21,771 bases of DNA from Chlamydia trachomatis (GCA_945870925.1 CAMBTZ010000006.1:1-21771); one strand, 5' to 3'; positions 1-7,863 are shown, counted from the stretch's first letter. Notes: a model not told the origin generated them from the sequence alone. Made by a program: numbers and translations.

Positions 1-620
1 CTAACGCCTTCATCGCTTATCCAAACTGAGTAATTCCATCTCCGCTTACAGCATCTTTGTGATTAACCTTAAATACTCCATGTTTGTCTGTATAAAGAGC
101 TATCGGCCTACCGTGTATTTTTAAATGATTTTTCATTAGCTCAAAATAGCCCCACATCGTTTCTGTGGGCTCAAATCTCGCCACCATGATTTCCTGTTGC
201 ATCGTCCACTGTGTAAATCAAAGAGCACTTAGCTGCCCTCCCTTCAAACCAGTCATGAGGAGATCCATCCATTTGCATCATCTCACCATTTCTGCTTCGT
301 CTATCTCTATATTGAAACATCCTTTTTTTCTTAAGTCTCTTAGGCCTCCAAAGCTCTTTTTCAATCATCATTGTTCGGATTGTTCTAACTGAGATTTTTA
401 GACCATGTACCTCTTTTAGCCCTTGTGGTAGACTGTGGTTCCCTGGACCCTCTTTTTTTCTTGATATCAGCCCTGTTGCACCCTCAAATCGATATTTTTT
501 AACCAATCGCTTTATCTGCCTGATTCCAACATTCAGAATATCAACAACTTCCGACTGCATGAGCTTTTCCTCAACAACCTTGATTATCACCTCTAAGCGA
601 CTTAACTCGTTAATAATCAT
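1..620 (-). pseudogene. ISNCY/IS481-like transposase, disrupted and cut by the window edge
   Basis: The translation starts with a helix-turn-helix region (motif SRLEVIIKVVEEKL, then the DILNVGIRQIKRLVKKY recognition part). It continues into an integrase-type catalytic domain with MDGSPHDWFEG, TVDDATG and YTDKHGVF; the two Asp residues in DGSPHDW and YTDKHG would be the first two acids of the DDE triad. The frame breaks right after DDATG (about 188-194): the continuation IMVARFEPTET lies in another frame, as if one base were missing. A second lesion is an in-frame TAA at 17-19 inside the family motif TQFG-x-AMKAL, after which the frame reads on to base 1. The third catalytic residue would lie beyond the window. 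I prefer the start at 618-620 (MIINEL), because AAGGAG sits 8 bases upstream of it; an upstream in-frame ATG at 651-653 has no such site. Two lesions make a functional enzyme unlikely. Confidence 0.85.
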
Positions 621-681
621 ATAAACATCTCCTTTCATGTTTAGCACCTCCAAGGCTTTATAACCTTATTTACTACCAAAA

Positions 682-723
682 GGGGACATTTCTATTAATC
701 GGAAAGGTGACATTTATAATTAA
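682..723. repeat. Direct repeat at the probable insertion-sequence end
   Basis: Two copies of a GG(G/T)GACATTT motif follow each other with a 24-base period (682-699 and 706-723; 13 of 18 bases identical). They lie just upstream of the transposase start, where terminal transposase-binding repeats are expected. I infer that the element ends close to base 727; the other end is outside the window, so no target duplication can be read. Confidence 0.45.
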
Positions 724-747
724 CGCCTACATAATTATAAAATCGAT

Positions 748-775
748 TTAAGAAAACCTTATTATCAACTATAAT
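748..775 (+). promoter_or_regulatory. Candidate sigma-70-type promoter for the CX5R phosphatase gene
   Basis: A perfect TATAAT at 770-775 lies 33 bases before the ATG at 809, with TTAAGA (4 of 6 to TTGACA) 16 bases upstream. The -10 lies within a small dyad (ATCAA at 764-768, TTGAT at 775-779). The region is very AT-rich, so a chance match is possible. Confidence 0.35.
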
Positions 776-808
776 TGATCATATTATTAACTAATATATA
801 GGCACTAA

Positions 809-1801
809 ATGCAACCCTCTTTTTTTTCAAATATTAAGTATACAAATAATTGCTGCAAAAGTTTTATTGAAAATTCTTTATATCTCCCCTCCTTTTCCGG
901 CCGTTCTGAATATGTGCAAATTCAAACCTCAAAGATCATTAGGGAGTCTGTTGCAGCTAATGCAGAACCAGTTAACCGGCTAAATGATATTATTAAATTG
1001 ATTGCTCTAATTGTTTTATTCCCACTTACGTTAATAGCTCTTCTAGTAAGAAACATCAATAGAGCCGACATGAAATTAGCAGGAAGTGATACTCCTGCCA
1101 CTATTGTTTTTCCTGTAGATGCACGACCATTACCAAATGCACCACCCACTACTCAAACAATCCCATCAATTACAAGAAATACTATTTTAAATCCCACTCC
1201 CTTAGAACATTCAGAAGAGGAATATCTTAATTTTTTGTTGGCAAATGAAATACATGAACTTATTCCGAATCTTTACCTATCCGGAGCTCATAAAGACGGT
1301 TATACAGGCGGAATGGTGAAATTAGACGGCACTCGTTTTGGCGACCAAACCACTATACATCAATTTGCCGCCGCTATTCGCACTACTTCGATAAATGATG
1401 ATAGTTTCAAATTCTCAACTGTAGAAAATCCAGCTTCAGATGTTATGCTCCACGGTGGGCTAAGAACTCAAAGAGTTACTAAAGATGATTTTACATTTTT
1501 AAATTTAAAAAATGCAGCATTAATTGGATTAAGTGCTTTATCTAAAAATAGATCAGTTTTAATTAATTGCGCTCAAGGTTGTGACCGTAGTCCTGCAGTT
1601 GCTGCCATATTTATTGCACTTATATATGATACAACCATCAGAGAAGCCGCAACTTATAATAAATCAATAAGAGCTATAGCAGATCCTTTTGCAATGGAAT
1701 ACGGACATACCTGCGTAGGGATTCTACCTGCATTAAAAGAAGATCCTGAAATCAAAACACTCGTTGAAGAGATTAGAGCTCAAAGAGGGATTGTTATTTA
1801 G
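809..1801 (+). CDS. Membrane-anchored CX5R phosphatase (dual-specificity / phosphoinositide-phosphatase-like)
   Basis: The 330-residue protein has a polar N-terminal stretch, one strongly hydrophobic segment at about residues 61-81 that should span a membrane, a Pro/Thr-rich linker (about 95-130) and a C-terminal catalytic domain. The catalytic P-loop reads INCAQGCDRSPAV: nucleophile Cys254 and phosphate-binding Arg260 in the CX5R arrangement. Gly257 and Asp259 make it CxxGxDR[S/T], the form seen in myotubularins, SopB-like and MptpB-like phosphatases, which act on phosphoinositides and/or phosphotyrosine. Family membership is inferred from this motif and the flanking helix; the general acid is not certain (Asp211 or the Asp pair near residue 229). 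The Shine-Dalgarno sequence is weak. The gene sits beside a degraded insertion sequence and converges on the PAP2 gene with an 8-base overlap. A secreted host-directed phosphatase is possible, but no secretion signal is proven. Confidence 0.7.
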   Translation: MQPSFFSNIKYTNNCCKSFIENSLYLPSFSGRSEYVQIQTSKIIRESVAANAEPVNRLNDIIKLIALIVLFPLTLIALLVRNINRADMKLAGSDTPATIVFPVDARPLPNAPPTTQTIPSITRNTILNPTPLEHSEEEYLNFLLANEIHELIPNLYLSGAHKDGYTGGMVKLDGTRFGDQTTIHQFAAAIRTTSINDDSFKFSTVENPASDVMLHGGLRTQRVTKDDFTFLNLKNAALIGLSALSKNRSVLINCAQGCDRSPAVAAIFIALIYDTTIREAATYNKSIRAIADPFAMEYGHTCVGILPALKEDPEIKTLVEEIRAQRGIVI

Positions 1802-2465
1802 TCATTCTTCTATGCCAAATAAATAATCCATTAGCGACAGCCATTGCAATACCACATATTACAATGGCTGCGTATGTATGTAGAAAAGACAGTAGCAGTA
1901 GAGGGATCGCTTGGCTAATTACTAAAAGAGTAGTTGGCTTCATTTTATTTAGACATTTTTCAATAAGCGGAAATAGATAAGCATAAACAAGCCAGAGGGC
2001 AAAGCCTAATACCCAGCCTCCTATTAGATCATTTAAAAAATGCATTCCTAAATAAATTCTAGAAATAGAAATTAAGAAGATATAGATAAATGCTACAGGA
2101 TAGCGCCAGGGGCTTTTCCAAGCGCTTATAAGAATACATGATAGTAAAACAACCGTTGTAGCAGCCCCGCTCGGGAAAGCATAGCCACTGTGACTTGCAC
2201 GTATTAGCCCAAGACTCTGATCTATTTGATAAGGCCTTGGTATCGCGAAAAAAGCTTTTAAGGAATGCACGGAAAAATAGCTAATAATTAAAATATAGAA
2301 GAGCCTAAAGCCTGATTTCCATCCAAATCGGAGCCAAATCACTGGAACCAATATAGCAAAAAACCATAACGAATCAAAATAGTTCAAAAATCTAAAAAAA
2401 GCGTCTAAAAAGGGATTTCTAAATTCTTGAACAAATTTAACAAATTCTAACCCCAGTATCTCCAT
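1794..2465 (-). CDS. PAP2-family membrane phosphatase
   Basis: This 223-residue integral membrane protein has about six hydrophobic segments and the three signature blocks of type-2 phosphatidic acid phosphatases: KX6RP (Lys70, Arg77, Pro78), PSG (98-100) and SRX5HX3D (Ser135, Arg136, His142, Asp146). Such enzymes remove phosphate from lipid phosphates such as phosphatidate, undecaprenyl pyrophosphate or lipid A at the membrane surface. The second block reads PSGA instead of the usual PSGH, so the His that normally acts as general acid is Ala101; activity may be altered. The nucleophile His142 and Asp146 are intact. No strong ribosome-binding site is seen before the ATG. The 3' end overlaps the convergent CX5R phosphatase gene. 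The 195-base gap to the upstream MFS gene suggests independent transcription. The substrate cannot be named from sequence. Confidence 0.85.
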   Translation of the reverse strand: MEILGLEFVKFVQEFRNPFLDAFFRFLNYFDSLWFFAILVPVIWLRFGWKSGFRLFYILIISYFSVHSLKAFFAIPRPYQIDQSLGLIRASHSGYAFPSGAATTVVLLSCILISAWKSPWRYPVAFIYIFLISISRIYLGMHFLNDLIGGWVLGFALWLVYAYLFPLIEKCLNKMKPTTLLVISQAIPLLLLSFLHTYAAIVICGIAMAVANGLFIWHRRMTK

Positions 2466-2579
2466 ACTTTTTATTATAATGAATTAAACTATTTTTTGCG
2501 CATTGATTGTTTAGATCACTATATGTTGTAATTCTTACATGATCCGTTTTTTTGTAATTTAGCTAGACATGTACCCAAT

Positions 2580-2596
2580 TTGAGTGAATTACTCAA
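2580..2596. other. Small inverted repeat in the PAP2/MFS gap
   Basis: TTGAGT and ACTCAA flank a 5-base GAATT centre in the 195-base non-coding stretch between the MFS gene and the PAP2 gene. There is no adjacent T-run on either strand, so it does not look like an intrinsic terminator; an operator is possible. I see no convincing gene in the rest of this stretch. Confidence 0.25.
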
Positions 2597-2660
2597 TGCT
2601 TTGCCAAGAACCCTTCAGAGAGGAGATTTTTGCTCAAAATACGACATCCCTTACAATCTA

Positions 2661-3881
2661 TTAACAACTCTTTTGGTCTAACTGTCTGCTCTGTCTTTTG
2701 AGAAAAACAAAGCCGGTAGTACCTAAAAATAGTGCAATCGGAATGACTGCAATACCGTAAATAAGAGCAAGCTTTGTAGTTGGACCGCCCATAAAATTGA
2801 CGATCGACCCAATTATGGTGTGGAAGGCGTAACCAAAGATCATGATGATCATATTAGCAACAGCTGTTGTAAGTCCGGCAACTTCATCGCGCACATAAGT
2901 CGAGGCTTTATAGATAGCAAGAATTTGGTAAGCTGAGCAAACACCAACAATTACAAAGCTTGTCCCAAGAATTGTCAAAGGCATCTGAATTAATAATAGA
3001 GCGCTAAAACTAATTGCCATAATAATTCCCGCTACAATGATCGTCCTAAGGTAGCCCAATTTTTCTGCTACTAGACTTAATAGAGGGGAACCAAAACACA
3101 TTCCAATAAAAATCATTGATGGGAGCGATGCTGCTATTGTAGATTCAAATCCGTAAACTTGTTTTAAAAAAACAGAACTCCAAATATCGGCAAATCCTTC
3201 TAAAGGTCCGACCATCATACCTCCAAATAAACAAGTAAGCATAACCTTTTTATTTCGAAAAACTTCCTTAATATCGGCAAGTACTCCTCTTTTTATAGGA
3301 GCCGTCTGATCCGGAACAATTAAATATGTAATAAATGCTAATAAAACCCCAACACCTGCAAAAATTTGAAGTACAGTTTGGTAGCCAAAAACATCACGCA
3401 TATAACTTATCGGACCGCCACCATAAATAGCACCAATTAGACCGATAGTTACTGATATACTCAGCATTCTTGCAAATTTTGCCTCACTAAAAATCATCCG
3501 AACTATTTTAAATATTCCTAAAATTGCAGCCGAGGAGCCCATTCCAATAAGAACCCTTCCTATAATCGGATAGACCCAATAATCAGAAAAAATAAGCGGC
3601 AACATGCCAACTACCGATAGAAGTATACACCCACTCATCACCTTTCTTGGCCCAAATCTATCTAGCATAATGCCAATTGGGAGATGCATTAACGAATAGC
3701 CAATATAATAAAGCCCTGAAAACTGACCAAAAGCAGCCGCGCTTATATGGAACTGATTCATAATGTCATCAAGCATAATATTAGGCATCACCCTCAAAAT
3801 ATATTGATAGGCATAAAACAAAGAGGCCACCATCCAAATGGTCATTGAAACAACGCGCGCTCTTGAAATTGAAACAATCAT
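2661..3881 (-). CDS. Major facilitator superfamily transporter
   Basis: The 406-residue protein is hydrophobic throughout, with the spacing of a 12-helix MFS permease. The loop after the second helix carries the MFS signature as DRFGPRK (residues 74-80), and a YQYILRVMPN segment in the first helix resembles the Legionella/Coxiella/chlamydia-type MFS subgroup. It should be an inner-membrane secondary transporter; in such intracellular bacteria members move amino acids, organic acids or nucleosides, but the substrate is not readable here. The ATG at 3879-3881 has a good upstream AAGGAT, which supports the start. The gene is divergent from the dihydrouridine synthase across a 132-base gap. It is a different subgroup member from the MFS protein at 5671-6930, with which it shares the general layout but little close identity by eye. 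Confidence 0.9.
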   Translation of the reverse strand: MIVSISRARVVSMTIWMVASLFYAYQYILRVMPNIMLDDIMNQFHISAAAFGQFSGLYYIGYSLMHLPIGIMLDRFGPRKVMSGCILLSVVGMLPLIFSDYWVYPIIGRVLIGMGSSAAILGIFKIVRMIFSEAKFARMLSISVTIGLIGAIYGGGPISYMRDVFGYQTVLQIFAGVGVLLAFITYLIVPDQTAPIKRGVLADIKEVFRNKKVMLTCLFGGMMVGPLEGFADIWSSVFLKQVYGFESTIAASLPSMIFIGMCFGSPLLSLVAEKLGYLRTIIVAGIIMAISFSALLLIQMPLTILGTSFVIVGVCSAYQILAIYKASTYVRDEVAGLTTAVANMIIMIFGYAFHTIIGSIVNFMGGPTTKLALIYGIAVIPIALFLGTTGFVFLKRQSRQLDQKSC

Positions 3882-3902
3882 TTTAACATCCTTAATAATT
3901 AA

Positions 3903-3920
3903 ATTAGGCTCACGCCTAAT
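3903..3920. promoter_or_regulatory. Perfect inverted repeat between divergent genes
   Basis: ATTAGGC (3903-3909) and GCCTAAT (3914-3920) form a perfect 7-base inverted repeat with a 4-base centre. It lies 22 bases upstream of the MFS start, inside the divergent promoter region shared with the dihydrouridine synthase. It could be an operator or a short hairpin in the MFS leader; no T-run follows it. Confidence 0.35.
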
Positions 3921-4013
3921 ATCTTATCAGATTACCCGAAATCCTAGAAGATAAGAAATTACTTTAAAATAGAGTATAGCCCTATTTAGTCCTATTCAGT
4001 ATACTTTTTGATT

Positions 4014-4973
4014 ATGACCCCATGCCCTCAATTAATTTTAGCACCTATGGAAGGTGTTGGTGATCGGACGTTCAGAAGGGCTATGGCCTCTGTTGGCGGT
4101 TTTGATGAAGCTGTTATGGACTTTCTATCAGTCCCTAAAAACGCCCATATTCCTAGCCTTTCTAAAAAGTATCAAGCAGATGAGCTTAATCCTATTCCAT
4201 TGGCAGCCCAACTAATGGGGTCAGATCCGGAGCTGATGGCGAATATGGCAAAGGAGATGGAAAGACGAGGCGCTCATAGAATTGATTTGAATTGTGGCTG
4301 TCCTTCCAATACAGTAACCGGTCATGGCGCTGGCTCAAGCTTATTGAAGGATCCAAATCTTCTTTATACAATTGCAAAAGCAATGACTTCTGCTGTCTTA
4401 GTTCCGGTTACTGTGAAAATGCGCTCCGGTTATGGTGATACATCCTTATTTAGAGAGAATCTAATGGCAGCTCAAGAGAGCGGGATAAAATTTCTTACCC
4501 TTCATCCTAGAACTAAAGTTGATGGCTACGGCCCCCCTGCCAAATGGGAATATATAGCTGAAGCTAAATCGCTTTTAAAAATCCCAGTAGTTGGTAATGG
4601 TGATATTCTAACAGTTCAAGACGCCTTAAACATGTTAGAGCAGACTAATTGTGATGCACTTATGATAGGACGAGGAAGTGTTGCAAATCCATTTATCTTT
4701 CACCAAATAAAAGCACATTTCACAAACACAACTTACACTCCAACTTGGGAAGCTCTTTACGCTTATATTGAAGTTTTTCTCTCTGAAATGCCAACTGACA
4801 TGACAATGCGTGGTAAAATTAACAAGATGAAACAATTATTCGGTTTTATTTTTAAGTCAAAACCTGCTCTTCAAGAACTAAGAAGCAGCATGCTCACTTA
4901 TACTCCTGCAAATCTAACAGATTTTTTAGGAGCAACTATTCCCCTTTTACACAAGGGATGGACGGCTCCATAA
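4014..4973 (+). CDS. dusC: tRNA-dihydrouridine synthase, DusC-like
   Basis: This flavoenzyme reduces a uridine in tRNA to dihydrouridine using FMN and NADPH. The 319-residue protein begins with the family's LILAPMEGVGDRTFR barrel strand and carries NCGCPSNTVTGHGAG with catalytic Cys96. It continues with VKMRSGYGD, LHPRT (substrate/FMN-binding) and the phosphate-binding VGNGDI and MIGRGSVANPF segments, in the order of the FMN-binding TIM barrel. APMEGV and NCGCPS fit DusC (position 16 specificity in E. coli) better than DusA or DusB, but the C-terminal region that sets specificity is divergent, so the site is not certain. A TTG six bases upstream is in frame, but ATG at 4014 is the more natural start. 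There is no clear Shine-Dalgarno sequence, and a TATACT at 3999-4004 would give a nearly leaderless transcript. The last 38 bases overlap the convergent carbonic anhydrase gene. Confidence 0.9.
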   Translation: MTPCPQLILAPMEGVGDRTFRRAMASVGGFDEAVMDFLSVPKNAHIPSLSKKYQADELNPIPLAAQLMGSDPELMANMAKEMERRGAHRIDLNCGCPSNTVTGHGAGSSLLKDPNLLYTIAKAMTSAVLVPVTVKMRSGYGDTSLFRENLMAAQESGIKFLTLHPRTKVDGYGPPAKWEYIAEAKSLLKIPVVGNGDILTVQDALNMLEQTNCDALMIGRGSVANPFIFHQIKAHFTNTTYTPTWEALYAYIEVFLSEMPTDMTMRGKINKMKQLFGFIFKSKPALQELRSSMLTYTPANLTDFLGATIPLLHKGWTAP

Positions 4974-5598
4974 GCAATCTGACAATACCATTTTTTAAAT
5001 GGTAATAACTTCCAACCACTTCTAAATCGCCGGTTTGCATCGCTTGTTTAATAAAAGGCATCTTTTTTAATTGCTCAACTACTAAGTTTACATTAGCCTC
5101 AATAGCATTCTGAAGAGGATCCCCCTTTTTATCTTTAGAGCAATCAACTGCAGGTCTAATGAGAGCTCCAATCTCTGGCATTGTCTGGTCTTGATCGCTT
5201 AATACAGCCTGTATAGCACCGCAATTTTCATGTCCCATCACTAATATAATTGGCACTTTTAACTGTGTCACAGCATAATGGATACTTTCTAGCTCTATCA
5301 GGCCACAAACATTACCCGCAACTCTAACTACAAACAGATCACCAATCCCTTGATCAAACAAGATTTCAGGACTCACCCTTGAATCCGAACAGGCAACAAT
5401 AATTGCAAAAGGCTCCTGCTTCAATACAAGCGCTTGCATTTTACTCTCTTTAAAGTAATTAGGATGTTCAATTCGATCTTCTATCGCCCGAATATTACCC
5501 GCAATCAATTTATGCAGAGCCTCTGACGGTGAAAGCTTTTTAACAGCCTCCTCTCCATAAAGAGCAAGACAAGCCACTATCAATAAAATCTGTTTCAT
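4936..5598 (-). CDS. Beta-class carbonic anhydrase with N-terminal signal sequence
   Basis: This zinc enzyme interconverts CO2 and bicarbonate. All active-site residues of the beta class are visible: Cys70, Asp72 and Arg74 in ACSDSR, and His123 and Cys126 in GHENCGA. The 220-residue length is usual for the family. The N-terminus (MKQILLIVACLALYGEEA) is a short basic start plus a hydrophobic stretch and looks like a cleavable signal, so the enzyme probably works outside the cytoplasm; IVAC at residues 7-10 weakly resembles a lipobox, but it sits too close to the N-terminus to be convincing. The mature domain begins at about residue 20 (KLSPSEALHKLIAGN). It lies 72 bases behind the MFS gene at 5671-6930 on the same strand and may be transcribed with it. 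Its 3' end overlaps the convergent dihydrouridine synthase gene. Host-compartment pH or bicarbonate supply is a plausible but unproven role. Confidence 0.92.
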   Translation of the reverse strand: MKQILLIVACLALYGEEAVKKLSPSEALHKLIAGNIRAIEDRIEHPNYFKESKMQALVLKQEPFAIIVACSDSRVSPEILFDQGIGDLFVVRVAGNVCGLIELESIHYAVTQLKVPIILVMGHENCGAIQAVLSDQDQTMPEIGALIRPAVDCSKDKKGDPLQNAIEANVNLVVEQLKKMPFIKQAMQTGDLEVVGSYYHLKNGIVRLLMEPSIPCVKGE

Positions 5599-5670
5599 AT
5601 CCGATCTATATTACAATCTTTCATAAATAGCAAGTTTTGCAAGTGGCAATTACTCTTTGATCCTAAATAA

Positions 5671-6930
5671 TTAAGGAAGGGTTGTGGGATCACAAGAAGT
5701 TGGTTTAGTTTCTTTAATCCAGTAAAGGGAGATGATTGCGAGAGTCAGGTAAATAGGGATTATGAGAAAAGCGATTTTATAGGAGCCAACCGAAAAAACT
5801 CGTGCACCATCTTGCATAAGTCCATTCCAACTTAAGTCTAGAATTTTTCCGGCAAGAGGATCAGACAAACCTCCAAAAAAAGCGTTAAAAGCATTCATGA
5901 AGGCGACAGCTGTAGCTGCAAGAATCGGAATGTTGATTTCTCGAATCATTGTGAAGCAAAGAAGGAAACTGCTGATTGAGAATCCGAAAAGAAAAAAGAG
6001 AAGCGTTAGAAATATAGCAGAAATTCCAGGGAGATAGATGATTGTTGATATTGATAGAAGAGCTCCTATAGTCCCCCAAAACATGACAACTCGCCTTTTA
6101 CCTATCCAATCAGAAAACAGTCCGAATACAGGGGCACCGATAGCAAATCCAATAAAAATCAAAGAGACTGCTTGGGCTGCCATATGCTCTGGTAAATTAA
6201 ATGCATCTTTAGTAAATGAGACACCCCAAAGTCCGCCAAAAACCATTACGGGGGCAAATGCTAATCCGCTGTAGAGAGAGAGCCACCAAGACTGTCTGTT
6301 TTTTAAAACATTTTTTATGCTTTTATACACAGGTATTTTTGGTGGGATTTTACGTTTATCTGTATTTATTGAAGCCACTTGATCTCGCACAACAATCCAA
6401 AATAAAAGTGCTAGAATAACCCCAATCAGAGCAATGCCTTCCATTGCATAACGCCAACTTAGTAATTTAATAAATAAAGAGAGAGGCGCCTGGCCACCTA
6501 CAGCACCTAGCATGGCAACTGTCATCATAAGGCCTGCCATAAAAGCAAATTTCTTGGGTGGAAACCAGATCGCAATCAGTTTCAAACAATTAACTGCGGC
6601 AAAAGCGGCTCCGATACCCGTTATAAACCTACCAATTTCGGCAATTAAGAGCGTTTCAGCTTTTGCGAAAACAAAGCTTCCTATGCTGCAGCACAAAATA
6701 GCAACAGTTGTCACCCTTCTTGGTCCGAATTTATCTAAGAGAATTCCCACAGGGATTTGGAGTATCAAATAAGCGTAAAAGTAACATGCAGCCAGATTTC
6801 CAAGCTGTGTTGCATCAATATTAAATTCACTCATTAAAGTTCCTGTCATCACGCTTGGTGAAACCTCAATTGCAAACTTATAAAACATGAAAAATGCACT
6901 TAAAGACCAAATCATCCACGCTCTAACCAT
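5671..6930 (-). CDS. Major facilitator superfamily transporter, second copy type
   Basis: The 419-residue protein shows about twelve hydrophobic helices. The MFS loop signature is DKFGPRR (residues 66-72), followed by GRFITGIGAAFAAVNCLKL and KLIAIWFPPKKFA, which recall a well-populated MFS subgroup in Legionella, Coxiella and chlamydia-like bacteria. It should be a proton-coupled inner-membrane carrier; the substrate is not readable. Its ATG lies 2 bases after the stop of the EamA gene, with AAGGGG in the end of that gene as ribosome-binding site, so the two are almost certainly co-transcribed and perhaps translationally coupled. The carbonic anhydrase gene follows after 72 bases. Confidence 0.9.
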   Translation of the reverse strand: MVRAWMIWSLSAFFMFYKFAIEVSPSVMTGTLMSEFNIDATQLGNLAACYFYAYLILQIPVGILLDKFGPRRVTTVAILCCSIGSFVFAKAETLLIAEIGRFITGIGAAFAAVNCLKLIAIWFPPKKFAFMAGLMMTVAMLGAVGGQAPLSLFIKLLSWRYAMEGIALIGVILALLFWIVVRDQVASINTDKRKIPPKIPVYKSIKNVLKNRQSWWLSLYSGLAFAPVMVFGGLWGVSFTKDAFNLPEHMAAQAVSLIFIGFAIGAPVFGLFSDWIGKRRVVMFWGTIGALLSISTIIYLPGISAIFLTLLFFLFGFSISSFLLCFTMIREINIPILAATAVAFMNAFNAFFGGLSDPLAGKILDLSWNGLMQDGARVFSVGSYKIAFLIIPIYLTLAIISLYWIKETKPTSCDPTTLP

Positions 6931-6932
6931 TT

Positions 6933-7841
6933 TTAAAGAACCCCTTTTTGTACTTTATTACGATGCAATAAGATAAAGCCACCCACAGCTACAAGCAACA
7001 CACCGGCCCAACTAATAAATCCAAAAACCTGATCGAAGAAGTACCAAGAAAAGAGCGCAGAGAAGATAATTGTAAAATAAGAGAGTGGAGCAACGCTCCC
7101 GGTTTTATTTACACATGCATACGATTTAGATCGAAACAGCTGCGCCATTACCGTTATAAATCCAAATGCCAGCCAGGTCCAATCAATACTTCTTTCTTCC
7201 AATAATTTTTTAAACAACTCATAACCAGACTGATTTGAGACAAAGAAAGTAATTATAATAGCGAAAATTGATCCAAATAAAAAAAGATAGAATGCCGTAT
7301 CTTGAGGCCGCTCCTTTTTAGCAACCTGATTAAATGAGACTTGCCCTAAGGCACTAAAAAAACCTGATAACAACCCCAAAAGAGCCCAATTGTTCCAAAT
7401 TTCACCCCCTGGCTGTAAAATCAATAAAATCCCTAAGAAACTAAAAACAACACTTATCCACATTTTATAAGACATGTGATGATTATAAAAAAATCTATCC
7501 ACAATAGGTACAAATATAGGTGTGGTACATGTTAATACAGAAGCAATTACATAAGACCCATGCAATAGGTACCAAAAGATAAAATATTGAGTTAAAAAAA
7601 AGAAGAAACATCGAATTAACATCGGACGCCACGAATCTTTACTGGGAAATTTCGGAAATCCGGAAACTACTGCGACCCAGAATAGTAAAAAAAACGGTAC
7701 AATAAACCTTAATATAACCACCCAAGGAACTGATAATGAACCTAAAATACTTTTTCCTAACAATAAATTTATTGAAGTACAAAATGCTGCGCATATCATA
7801 AATAACATGCCCTTGAAGTGCTGAATTCTACTTGTCGTCAT
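6933..7841 (-). CDS. EamA-family (drug/metabolite transporter superfamily) permease
   Basis: The 302-residue protein has ten hydrophobic helices in two similar halves, each with an EamA pattern: a first half around LLLGKSILGSLSVPWVVILRF and VLTCTTPIFVPIVDRF, and a second half around GSVAPLSYFTIIFSALFSWYFFDQ ending in GVLLVAVGGFILLHRNK. The family contains exporters and also importers; in Rickettsia and Chlamydia EamA proteins import S-adenosylmethionine, so import here is possible but not shown. It is the first gene of a three-gene run with the MFS transporter and carbonic anhydrase. A TATACT at 7856-7861 on the minus strand, 14 bases before the ATG, may be its -10. It is divergent from the symporter gene across 54 bases. 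Confidence 0.87.
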   Translation of the reverse strand: MTTSRIQHFKGMLFMICAAFCTSINLLLGKSILGSLSVPWVVILRFIVPFFLLFWVAVVSGFPKFPSKDSWRPMLIRCFFFFLTQYFIFWYLLHGSYVIASVLTCTTPIFVPIVDRFFYNHHMSYKMWISVVFSFLGILLILQPGGEIWNNWALLGLLSGFFSALGQVSFNQVAKKERPQDTAFYLFLFGSIFAIIITFFVSNQSGYELFKKLLEERSIDWTWLAFGFITVMAQLFRSKSYACVNKTGSVAPLSYFTIIFSALFSWYFFDQVFGFISWAGVLLVAVGGFILLHRNKVQKGVL

Positions 7842-7855
7842 AAATCTAGATATAA

Positions 7856-7863
7856 AGTATAAT
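7856..7863. promoter_or_regulatory. Overlapping divergent -10 elements
   Basis: The plus strand reads TATAAT at 7858-7863, 32 bases before the symporter ATG. The minus strand reads TATACT at 7856-7861, 14 bases before the EamA ATG. The two boxes share four base pairs, so RNA polymerase could serve only one gene at a time. The -35 boxes are weak (TTGTCG on the plus strand at a long spacing, TTATCT on the minus strand). Confidence 0.4.

Noticed and set aside
165..392. A 75-codon plus-strand frame
   Set aside because: It is antisense to the recognisable transposase sequence and resembles no family.
2466..2660. tRNA or small RNA gene in the longest non-coding gap
   Set aside because: No T-loop consensus, no cloverleaf arms and no strong promoter-terminator pair are visible.
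2569..2663. Possible short peptide in the PAP2/MFS gap
   Set aside because: A frame of about 22 codons exists (ATG at 2595), but it has no ribosome-binding site and no recognisable sequence.
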